A DNA stretch of 64,000 nt from Micromonospora chersina (GTDB lineage Bacteria; Actinomycetota; Actinomycetes; Mycobacteriales; Micromonosporaceae): assembly GCF_900091475.1 (NCBI RefSeq), contig NZ_FMIB01000002.1, forward strand, positions 930,001-994,000, given 5' to 3'. Made by a program: the position numbers and the translations under genes. Shown in pieces: positions 1 through 7,083 of this stretch (position 1 is its first letter; each line of letters opens with the position of its first letter). The notes under the pieces were generated by a model. That model saw only the letters and a list, made by a program, of their open reading frames with translations. It made no database searches and had not been told where the DNA came from.

Positions 1-84
1 GACGGCGATGTCGTACCTCTCGACCGTGAGCAGCGCGGCACGTTCCCGCGCCTCATCCTGCGTCAGACTGGCTGCCCCCGCCAT
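1..84 (-). CDS. pepN: Aminopeptidase N, N-terminal fragment (runs off the window)
   Basis: Only the first 28 codons are present; the gene continues beyond position 1. The translation begins MAGAASLTQDEARERAALL and continues TVERYDIAV. This matches the usual opening of actinobacterial M1 aminopeptidase N, where a SLTxxEAxxRAxLLxVxxYDI stretch precedes the first beta-strands. The ATG at 84 has a GAGAGGGG ribosome site about six bases upstream on the minus strand. The product would be a cytosolic zinc aminopeptidase, but its catalytic HExxH region is outside the window. The call rests on a short stretch, so some other M1 member is possible. Confidence 0.6.
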   Translation of the reverse strand, partial: MAGAASLTQDEARERAALLTVERYDIAV

Positions 85-339
85 GCTGTGCCCCTCTCAC
101 GTCTTGGACCGCTCACACGCTATGGCCCGGCGAGGATGCCTGTCGAGGCTGTTTGTCCCGGGGCAGAACCGCTCGCTGCGCGCCGGCCGGCTGATCCCGC
201 GGCCGCCCGCACGTCCGCGGCACGTGCCCGTCGACCAGGTCCGGCTGGCCTCGGCGGTTCCTCGTGGGAGGTCCACGCCGAATCTCGGTAGGGTCGGACG
301 GTAGCCGGAGGCGTCGGCCCGTTCGCAGGGAGTTTGTTC

Positions 340-1605
340 ATGCACACGAGTCCGTCATCGGGGCCCGGCCTCCGGGCCGGGCCGGCGACGGCGCCGGCTC
401 CCCGGGCGGGCTCGACACCGCCGGCCAGCCGTGGCGGCCGGCGCGCCGCGACGTACGCGCACCGCGGGTCGTCCGGAATGGCGCCGGAGAACACCGCGGC
501 CGCCTTCGAGCTCGCGATCGCCGAGGGCGCCGACTACGTCGAGACCGACGTCCAGCTCAGCGCCGACGGGGAGCTGGTGATCATCCACGATGTGACCCTC
601 GCCCGCACCACCGACGCACAGCGGGTGTTCGCCGACCGCCCACCCTGGAACGTGCACGACTTCACCCTCGCCGAGCTGAGGAAGCTCGACGCCGGCGGGT
701 GGTACGCGGCCGAGTTCACCGGCCAGCGCATCCTCACCCTCGACGAACTGCTCGACCTGCTCGGGGACCGGGTCGGGCTGAACCTCGAACTGAAGTCCCC
801 CGCGGTGAATCCCGGGCTGGCGCGGGCGGTCGTCGCCCGGCTGCGCCGACGCCGAGACTGGCTCACGCCGGGCGCCCGCCCGCGGCCGCTGATCGTCGGG
901 TCCTTCGACGAGCAGGCCCTCCAGGACGTCCACACGCAGCTGCCCGACGTCCCGGTCTCGCTGATCACCTACGACGTGCCGGCGGGCGGGAGGTTGACGG
1001 ACCTCGCCGGGTGGATCTTCTCGGTCAACCCGGACATCCGCCGGCTGCGGCCCGAGGACGCGGCCCGTGTCGTCGAGGCGGGCCTGGCCCTGGTGCCGTG
1101 GACGGTCGACTCGCCGGAGCTCTGGCGGTGGGCCCTGGACCTCGGCGTCGACGGCATGATCACCAACTATCCGTCCGCCCTGAACGACCTGCTGGACGGG
1201 CGGGGCCCGGCACGGGGCGCGACGGGCGTGGTCATCGAGGACATCCGGTACCACTCCCCCGGCGAGCACGCCGTGCTGCGCAACGTCTCCGACCAGCCGG
1301 TGGACGTCAGCGGCTGGTACCTGCGCAACCAGGCGTCCCACCGGATCGTGGTGGGCGACAACCACGTCATCCCGCCGGGCGGGCTGCTGCGGGTGCACAC
1401 CGGCCCGGGCGACGACGACTCGACCGCCTACCACGACGGGCGTGCCAGCGCGTTCTGGAACAGCACCAACGGGGACTCCGCCGGGTTGCACCGCGCCGAC
1501 GGCGTCATCGTCGACCTCTACGCCTACGTCATCCGAGCCGACGGAGACACGGAGTGGGGCCGGCTCCCCGGAGCCGGCCCCACTCACGACCCGCCGGTCA
1601 GCTGA
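340..1605 (+). CDS. Glycerophosphodiester phosphodiesterase with C-terminal lamin-tail domain
   Basis: This enzyme is predicted to hydrolyse glycerophosphodiesters to glycerol-3-phosphate and an alcohol. A GDPD TIM barrel spans about residues 37-290 and shows the catalytic HRG (41-43), PENT, ETDVQ and IHD motifs. About residues 294-395 form a lamin-tail-like (LTD) Ig-fold domain with a VSGWYLRN core, a type usually found on secreted or surface enzymes. No convincing signal peptide is visible; the N-terminus is Ala/Pro-rich. I chose the ATG at 340 because CAGGGAG lies seven bases upstream; a TTG at 334 is also in frame. The stop overlaps the convergent ugpB-like stop. The neighbouring Ugp-type transporter suggests it supplies or uses glycerol-phosphate compounds. 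Confidence 0.88.
   Translation: MHTSPSSGPGLRAGPATAPAPRAGSTPPASRGGRRAATYAHRGSSGMAPENTAAAFELAIAEGADYVETDVQLSADGELVIIHDVTLARTTDAQRVFADRPPWNVHDFTLAELRKLDAGGWYAAEFTGQRILTLDELLDLLGDRVGLNLELKSPAVNPGLARAVVARLRRRRDWLTPGARPRPLIVGSFDEQALQDVHTQLPDVPVSLITYDVPAGGRLTDLAGWIFSVNPDIRRLRPEDAARVVEAGLALVPWTVDSPELWRWALDLGVDGMITNYPSALNDLLDGRGPARGATGVVIEDIRYHSPGEHAVLRNVSDQPVDVSGWYLRNQASHRIVVGDNHVIPPGGLLRVHTGPGDDDSTAYHDGRASAFWNSTNGDSAGLHRADGVIVDLYAYVIRADGDTEWGRLPGAGPTHDPPVS
1552..1585. terminator. Perfect hairpin at the convergent gene ends
   Basis: Two 15-base arms (GAGTGGGGCCGGCTC and its exact reverse complement) flank a four-base loop. The hairpin lies inside the last codons of the phosphodiesterase gene and just downstream of the ugpB-like stop on the other strand. 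It has no T-tract, as is common in high-GC actinomycetes. It probably terminates ugpB-strand transcripts and may act in both directions. Confidence 0.6.
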
Positions 1606-3007
1606 CCGACTTGTTGTAACTGTCGATCGCGGGCTTCACGCTCGCCGCGGCGTCCTTCATGGCCTGGTCGGCCGGCTTGCTGCCGACGATCGCCGCCTCC
1701 AGGCCGTCCTCGGACGCCTTGCGGGCCTGCGGCATGACGCCGAGCAGGCAGCCGGCCGACGCGACCGACGGCGGCAGGGCGTGCAGCTGGTCCACGGCGG
1801 TCTTGAACTGCGGGTACTGCGCCACCCAGTCCTTGTCGATCTGCTCGTCGAGCGCCTTGGCGTTGACCGGCACGTAGCCCGTGCCGGTGTGCCACTTGGC
1901 CTGCTGGGCCGGGCTCGAGGCGAACTTCACGAACTCCCAGGCGGCCCGCTTCTCCTTGTCGCTGTGCCCGACGCCGTTGATCCACAGGGAGGCGCCACCG
2001 ATGATCGGCCCGCCCGTGGCCGAGCTGCTCGCCTTCGGGTACGGCGCGGTGAGCACGGTGAACTTGCCCTTCGCCGCGTCGATGTAGCCCCGCATGGCGC
2101 CCGTGGACTCCAGGTGCATGGCCACCGTGCCGGCCTTGAAGGCGGCCTGGGCGTCGTCGGTCTTGCGGCCGGTGTTCGTGGCGTAGCCGCCCTTCACCAG
2201 GTCCGCCCACCACTGCGCGACACGCACGCCGGTCTCCTGGTCGAACTGCACCTTCGTGGCGAGGCCCTTGCGGCCGTTGCCGTTGTCGCAGTACTCCTTG
2301 CCGTCGGTGGCGATGAGCTGCTCCACCAGCCAGCCGTAGATGGCCGCGCCGAAGCCGTACTGGACGGTCTTGCCGCCGGCGTCCTTGATCGTCAGCTTCT
2401 TCGCCAGCTCCCCGATCTCGTCGAGGTTCTGCGGCGGCTTCGTCGGGTCGAGGCCGGCCTTCACGAAGGCTTCCTTGTTCAGGTACAGCAGCGGGGTGGA
2501 GGTGTTGAACGGCATCGACTGGAGCTTGCCGTCGATCGAGTAGTAGTTGGCGATGTTCGGTTCGATGTCGCCCGCGTTGTACTTGTCCTTGTCGATGAAC
2601 TTGTACATCGGCACGGTCTGCTTGGAATCGACCATGAAGCGGGAGCCGATGTCGTAGATCTGCACCAGCGCGGGGGTGTTCTTCTGCTGCACCGCCGCCT
2701 TGTACTTCGCGATCGTCTCGTCGTAGTTGCCCTGGAAGACGGCCTTGACCTCGACCTTGCCACCGCTCTGGGCGTTGAAGTCGGCGACCAGCTTGTCGAT
2801 CGCCGCGGCGTTGGCGCCCTTCATCCCGTGCCAGAACTCGATGGTGGTCTTGTCGGTGGCCTTCTCGAGCACCTCCGCGCCGGGCGCTTCGAGGGCGTCC
2901 TTGCCGGAATCGGTGCCGGACCCGGACCCACCACACGCCGTCAGCGCGGCGGCGGCGACCAGGGCGACGAATGCCGTCATGCTCCGGCGGAGCCTAGGTT
3001 GTCTCAC
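1598..3007 (-). CDS. ugpB: Glycerol-3-phosphate-type ABC transporter substrate-binding lipoprotein
   Basis: A 469-residue extracellular solute-binding protein. It has a lipoprotein signal peptide ending in LTAC, so Cys25 would be lipidated and anchor it to the membrane. The mature protein matches the UgpB family: an EFWHGMKG opening, a QGNYDET strand, a PFNTSTPLLYLNKEAF block and a C-terminal GTGYVPVNAKA segment. The start is GTG at 3007, with AAGAGGAGAAA directly upstream; longer in-frame extensions lack signal-peptide logic. It is the last gene after ugpA and ugpE on the same strand. With the phosphodiesterase next door, glycerol-3-phosphate or its diesters are the likely ligands. Another sugar-type ligand cannot be excluded. 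Confidence 0.85.
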   Translation of the reverse strand: MRQPRLRRSMTAFVALVAAAALTACGGSGSGTDSGKDALEAPGAEVLEKATDKTTIEFWHGMKGANAAAIDKLVADFNAQSGGKVEVKAVFQGNYDETIAKYKAAVQQKNTPALVQIYDIGSRFMVDSKQTVPMYKFIDKDKYNAGDIEPNIANYYSIDGKLQSMPFNTSTPLLYLNKEAFVKAGLDPTKPPQNLDEIGELAKKLTIKDAGGKTVQYGFGAAIYGWLVEQLIATDGKEYCDNGNGRKGLATKVQFDQETGVRVAQWWADLVKGGYATNTGRKTDDAQAAFKAGTVAMHLESTGAMRGYIDAAKGKFTVLTAPYPKASSSATGGPIIGGASLWINGVGHSDKEKRAAWEFVKFASSPAQQAKWHTGTGYVPVNAKALDEQIDKDWVAQYPQFKTAVDQLHALPPSVASAGCLLGVMPQARKASEDGLEAAIVGSKPADQAMKDAAASVKPAIDSYNKSVS

Positions 3008-3027
3008 GGGTTTCTCCTCTTTGAGAA

Positions 3028-3858
3028 TTAACGCAGCGCGCCGGCCGTGAGGCCGCGGACGATGTAGCGCTGGCCGAACAGCACGACGGCCAGGGTGGGG
3101 AGCAGGGACAGCGCGACGCCGGCGAGGACCAGGCCCGGCTGCGCCACCTCGGCGTCGTTGAGCTGCGAGATGCCGATCTGCAGGGTCTGGAAGTCGGAGT
3201 CGCGGATCAGGATCAGCGGCCAGAAGTACTGGTTCCACGCCGAGAGGAAGACGTAGACCCCGACCGCGGCGATCGACGGCTTGGACAGGGGCACGATGAC
3301 CCGCCACAGCAGGCGCCAGTGGCCGCACCCGTCGATCACCGCGGCGTCCCGCAACTCGGTCGGGAACTGCAGGAACGCCTGGCGCAGCAGGAACGTGCCG
3401 AACGCCGAGGCGAGGAAGGGCAGCACGAGGCCGAGGTAGGTGAGGCCGCCCCGCGCCAGGCCCCAGCCGGAGATGGCCAGGTAGTTGGGGATGATGATCG
3501 CCTCCCACGGCACCATGAGGGTGGCGAGGAACAGCGCGAAGGTCACCGCCTTCGCCGGCAGGCGAAGGAACGCGAAGGCGTACGCGGCCAGGATGCTCGT
3601 GACGATCTGGGCCACCGTGATGACCCCGGCCTGGACGGCGGAGTTGACGTAGAAGCGGCCGAGCGGCACCGAGTCGAAGACGTCACTGATGTTCTTCCAG
3701 TGCAGTTCGTGCGGCACCAGCGCGGGTGGGTAGGTCGCCAGGTCACCGGGGCCCATCACGGCGCCGACGAAGCCGTAGTAGATGGGGAACAGGACCGGGA
3801 TCGCGGCCAGGCCGAGCACGACGTAGACGGCGACCTGCCCGAAACTGAGCTTCTTCAT
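3028..3858 (-). CDS. ugpE: ABC transporter permease, UgpE-like
   Basis: A 276-residue inner-membrane permease of the carbohydrate-uptake (CUT1) type with about six membrane segments. The cytoplasmic EAA loop that contacts the ATPase is visible at about residues 169-190 (ELRDAAVIDGCGHWRLL, then PLSKP). Its ATG overlaps the stop of the upstream permease by four bases (ATGA), so the two are translationally coupled. No ATPase gene is present nearby; CUT1 systems in actinomycetes often share a single MsiK-type ATPase encoded elsewhere. Confidence 0.85.
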   Translation of the reverse strand: MKKLSFGQVAVYVVLGLAAIPVLFPIYYGFVGAVMGPGDLATYPPALVPHELHWKNISDVFDSVPLGRFYVNSAVQAGVITVAQIVTSILAAYAFAFLRLPAKAVTFALFLATLMVPWEAIIIPNYLAISGWGLARGGLTYLGLVLPFLASAFGTFLLRQAFLQFPTELRDAAVIDGCGHWRLLWRVIVPLSKPSIAAVGVYVFLSAWNQYFWPLILIRDSDFQTLQIGISQLNDAEVAQPGLVLAGVALSLLPTLAVVLFGQRYIVRGLTAGALR

Positions 3859-4820
3859 CGATAGTGGACCCGCCGCTCGAGGATGCCGAACTGGACGGCC
3901 GTGCAGGCGAGCATGACGACCAGCAGCACGACGGCCTGGGCGCTGGCTGATCCGAAGTCGGAGGACCCGAAGGCGAACGCCTTCTCGTAGATCGAGTAGA
4001 CAAGCGTCGTGGTGGCCTGGTCCGGGCCGCCCTTGGTCAGGATGTGGATCTGCCCGAAGCTCTGCAGCGCGTGGATCGTGGACACCACGACGAGGAAGAA
4101 CAGCTGGGGAGACAGCAGCGGCACGGTGATCCGGGACGCCAACCGCCAGCCGGTCGCGCCGTCCAGCCGTGCCGCCTCGACCACCTCGGGTGAGATCGCC
4201 GCGACGCCGGCGGAGAGCACGAGGACGTTGTAGCCGAAGTTCATCCACACCGTCGCGGCGGCCACGGCGGGCAGCGCGATCGACGGGTCGGTGAGCCAGT
4301 TGACCCGGTCTATCCCGACGGATCCGAGCACGCCGTTGGCCACGCCGATCGCCGGGTTGTAGATGACGGCGAAGACGACCGACGCGGTGGCCACCGAGAA
4401 CGCGAACGGCAGCGCGAACGCGGTGCGCAGCACGCGTACGCCGCGGATGCGCGCCTCCAGCAGCAGCACCACGACCAGCGCGCCCAGGACGGCCGGCACC
4501 ACGGAGAACAGCGTGAACAGGCCTGTGGTGGCGAGCACCTTGCCGAACTCGGCGGACAGCATCTCCCGGTAGTGCTCGGCGCCGACGTACACCGACGGGG
4601 CGCCGAAGAGGTCGTTGCCGTGCACGGACAGGTAGAGCGTGCGTCCCAGCGGCCAGAACACGAACAGCGCGAAGACGACGACCGACGGGAGCAGGAGCAG
4701 CCAGCCGAGACCGGTTTCGGCGAAGCGCGCCGGCTCCCGTCGGCGGACGGTGGAGCGTGTGGACTCTGTGGTCGGCGCGCGGTCGTCCGGTGGGGCGCTG
4801 ACGGTAGGCGGGGGCGGCAC
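3855..4820 (-). CDS. ugpA: ABC transporter permease, UgpA-like
   Basis: The first permease of the Ugp-type set, about 321 residues with six predicted membrane helices. Its EAA loop contains VVEAARLDGATGWRL, and an IHILTKGGPDQAT stretch typical of UgpA/MalF-type permeases follows. I chose the GTG at 4820 (VPPPPTVSAPPDD). The frame stays open to 4955, but that would run into the promoter of the divergent oxidoreductase gene. A TACTGT box lies only six bases upstream of this GTG, so the transcript could be leaderless. Order on the minus strand: ugpA, ugpE, ugpB. Confidence 0.82.
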   Translation of the reverse strand: MPPPPTVSAPPDDRAPTTESTRSTVRRREPARFAETGLGWLLLLPSVVVFALFVFWPLGRTLYLSVHGNDLFGAPSVYVGAEHYREMLSAEFGKVLATTGLFTLFSVVPAVLGALVVVLLLEARIRGVRVLRTAFALPFAFSVATASVVFAVIYNPAIGVANGVLGSVGIDRVNWLTDPSIALPAVAAATVWMNFGYNVLVLSAGVAAISPEVVEAARLDGATGWRLASRITVPLLSPQLFFLVVVSTIHALQSFGQIHILTKGGPDQATTTLVYSIYEKAFAFGSSDFGSASAQAVVLLVVMLACTAVQFGILERRVHYR

Positions 4821-4957
4821 GGCAGCACAGTATCGAAACAAATCCTTCTGCGCAGGACTCGGAGCTGGAAGTTCTTTCCGGCGGCGGTCCCGTTGGGCAC
4901 CGCGGAGGCCGAGTGCCCGGCATAATGCCAGGTGGCCCAGGGACGAGGGAGTCATCG

Positions 4958-5830
4958 ATGAGGCTCGGTCTGCACTACTGGAACTTCTCCACGCCCGCCG
5001 ACCCGTCCGAGATGGCCGGGACCCTGGCGGAGACCGCCCGGATCGCGGAGCAGGCCGGGGTGTCCGCGTTCAGCGTCATGGACCACTACTTCCAGATGGA
5101 GTTCACCACCTCCGCCGAGGAGCCGATGCTGGAGGCCTACACGACGCTCGGCTACGTGGCGGGCCGGACCGAACGGATGACGCTCGGCGTCCTGGTCACC
5201 GGCGTGATGTACCGCTACCCGGGCCTGCTCGCCAAGATCGTGACCACGCTGGACGTGCTGTCCGGCGGGCGGGCACGGCTCGGCATCGGCGCGTCCTGGT
5301 ACGACCGTGAGCAGCGCGGCCTCGGGGTGCCGGTCGTCCCGGTCGCGGAGCGCTTCGAGCGGCTCGAGGAGACGCTGCGGATCTGCCTGCAGATGTGGAG
5401 CGACGACAACGGCCGGTTCGACGGCAGGCACTACCAGCTGGCCGAGACGCTGAACGTGCCGGCGCCGATCAGCCGGCCGCACCCCTCGATCATGATCGGC
5501 GGTGGCGGCGAGCAGAAGACCCTGCGGCTCGTGGCCCGCTACGCCGACGCCTGCAACCTGTTCGGCAACAGCCCGGCGGAGGTCGCGCACAAGCTCGACG
5601 TGCTGCGGGAACACTGCGCCGCCGAAGGCCGGGACTACGACGGCATCGACAAGACCGTGCTGGTCATGCGACCGCCCCTGCCCGACGTCGACGCGTTCGT
5701 GGCCGAGGTGGCCGAGTACGCGGCGCTCGGCGTGACCGAGGTGCAGACGATGCCCGACCGCCACCCGGTGGAGTTCGCGCGGGAGCTCGCCGAGCAGCGG
5801 GTGGCCGCGCGGCTCGCCGACCTCGCCTGA
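4958..5830 (+). CDS. F420-dependent LLM-class oxidoreductase (Rv1855c-like)
   Basis: A 290-residue luciferase-like TIM-barrel protein. It has the opening MRLGLHYWNFS, a TERMTLGVLVTGVMYRYPG strand, the LDVLSGGRARLGIGASWY block and a HPSIMIGGGGE segment. This pattern matches the probable F420-dependent oxidoreductases of the Rv1855c type, which use coenzyme F420 on unknown substrates. The ATG at 4958 follows GACGAGGGA by about seven bases; an upstream in-frame ATG at 4913 looks less likely. It is divergent from ugpA, with about 137 bp between them. No evidence links it functionally to the transporter. Confidence 0.85.
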   Translation: MRLGLHYWNFSTPADPSEMAGTLAETARIAEQAGVSAFSVMDHYFQMEFTTSAEEPMLEAYTTLGYVAGRTERMTLGVLVTGVMYRYPGLLAKIVTTLDVLSGGRARLGIGASWYDREQRGLGVPVVPVAERFERLEETLRICLQMWSDDNGRFDGRHYQLAETLNVPAPISRPHPSIMIGGGGEQKTLRLVARYADACNLFGNSPAEVAHKLDVLREHCAAEGRDYDGIDKTVLVMRPPLPDVDAFVAEVAEYAALGVTEVQTMPDRHPVEFARELAEQRVAARLADLA

Positions 5831-5856
5831 TCCGAGGGTCCGAGCGGCCGTCCGAT

Positions 5857-5991
5857 CTCGTCGTGGCCGGCGTACGTGAGTGAGTAGACCCGGTCACGGC
5901 CGTTGCCGGCCCGCTCGGCGCGCAGCTTCCCGGTGGTGTCCGGCGCGCCGGTCGCGAAGTCGCTGACCTCCGCGGCGTCACCCCCGCTCAC
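5857..5991 (-). pseudogene. Possible relic of a secreted repeat-domain protein
   Basis: On the minus strand this stretch reads VSDFATGAPDTTGKLRAERA and continues NGRDRVYSLTYAGHDE. It resembles the HYR/Ig-like module (RAERxGxGxxRVYxLTYxxxDxxG) found near the C-terminus of many secreted actinobacterial proteins. There is no credible start, and the match ends abruptly. I read it as a leftover fragment of a lost gene. The function is unrecoverable and the call is tentative. Confidence 0.3.
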
Positions 5992-6014
5992 GCCGGCCTG
6001 CCCGTCGCCTGGCG

Positions 6015-6308
6015 TCAGGACGCCGCTTCGATGATGCGCAGGTCCCGGTCGGCCCCGTCCCCGAGCGCCCGCAGCGCCTCCTGGTAGGCGGGGGTCTCGT
6101 GGGCGGCGAGCGCGGCGTCGACGCTGTCGAACTCGATGAGCGTCGTGCGCTCCATCCGGCCCGACTCGAACGCGTACGACGGGAGGCCGCGCGCCAGGAA
6201 CGTGCCGCCGGCGGCGCTCAGCGCCGGGCCCGCCAGCTTCGCGTACGCGGCGACCTTCTCCGCGTCGCTGATGGACCGGTAGGTGGTGATCCAGTAGGCC
6301 TTCGGCAC
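6015..6308 (-). CDS. DUF1330 family protein
   Basis: A 97-residue small dimeric alpha-beta-barrel-type protein. It shows the family's opening AYWITTYRSISD, a YAKLAGPALSAAGGTFLARG core and an ERTTLIEFDSVDAALAA strand-helix. Its biochemical role is unknown. The GTG at 6308 is the start that fits the family length; the open frame upstream is a shadow of cutC. It lies 58 bp downstream of cutC on the same strand. Confidence 0.8.
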   Translation of the reverse strand: MPKAYWITTYRSISDAEKVAAYAKLAGPALSAAGGTFLARGLPSYAFESGRMERTTLIEFDSVDAALAAHETPAYQEALRALGDGADRDLRIIEAAS

Positions 6309-6366
6309 CGTCGCTGACTCCCGCTCATGTAGATCGGCACTCCCCCGCTGGGCTGCCCTATGCAGG

Positions 6367-7083
6367 TTAACGGTCCTCGACCGGTGTGCGGTCACGCGCG
6401 GCGTCGACGACCCGCCGTACCTCGGTGCCGTCCGTGGCCTCGCGCCCGTCCCGCCGCACCGGCGCGCGCAGGTGCACCTCCCGCGCCCCGGTCTCCGCGA
6501 GCACCTGCCGGACGTTGTGCGACCGGATGCCGCCGCCGGCGATGACCCGCAACCGGTCGCCGGCCCGCTGCCGCAGTGCCGCGATACGTGGGGCGCCGGC
6601 AAGCGCGGTCGGCGCCCCACCCGAGGTGAGCACCGCGTCGGCGCCGAGGTCGACGAGCTCCTCGATCGCCCGCAGCTGGTCGCCGACCTCGTCGAAGGCC
6701 TTGTGCACCGTCACCGGCAGCGGCCCCGCCGCCTCGATGAGGCGCCGCAGCACGGCCAGGTCGAGGCCGCCCGCGGCGGTGAGCGCACCGACCACGACCC
6801 CGACCGCGAGACCGTGCGGATTGGGCAGGCCGCGGATGGCCGCGATGTCGGCGAGCATGACCTGCTCCTCGACCTCGCTCACCCGGAAGTCACCGCCACG
6901 GGGGCGGACCATGACGCGTACGGCTGCCCGGCGCAACGTCCGCAGCGCGACCTCGACCGTCCCCAGGCTCGGGGTGGTGCCGCCCTGGCCGAGATCGGCG
7001 CACAGCTCCAACCGGTGGGCGCCGGCGGCCTCGGCCACCAGCGCCGTCGGCACGTCGCTGACGCAGATCTCGACGGTGGTCAC
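6367..7083 (-). CDS. cutC: CutC family protein
   Basis: A 238-residue TIM-barrel protein of the CutC family, historically linked to copper homeostasis although the enzymatic role is unsettled. Visible family features are VEICVSDVPTALVAEAAGAHRLELCADL, an RPRGGDF strand, a VTVHKAFDEV motif and the phosphate-loop-like AGGGIRSHNV near the end. The GTG at 7083 overlaps the stop of the fused ABC ATPase by four bases (GTGA), so it is translationally coupled to the peptide transporter operon. That coupling suggests a role tied to the imported substrate rather than to copper, which is an inference. Confidence 0.88.
   Translation of the reverse strand: MTTVEICVSDVPTALVAEAAGAHRLELCADLGQGGTTPSLGTVEVALRTLRRAAVRVMVRPRGGDFRVSEVEEQVMLADIAAIRGLPNPHGLAVGVVVGALTAAGGLDLAVLRRLIEAAGPLPVTVHKAFDEVGDQLRAIEELVDLGADAVLTSGGAPTALAGAPRIAALRQRAGDRLRVIAGGGIRSHNVRQVLAETGAREVHLRAPVRRDGREATDGTEVRRVVDAARDRTPVEDR

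Noticed and set aside
94..339. Possible gene between pepN and the phosphodiesterase
   Set aside because: The open frames there are Arg/Pro-rich shadows; only the two divergent promoters would be expected.
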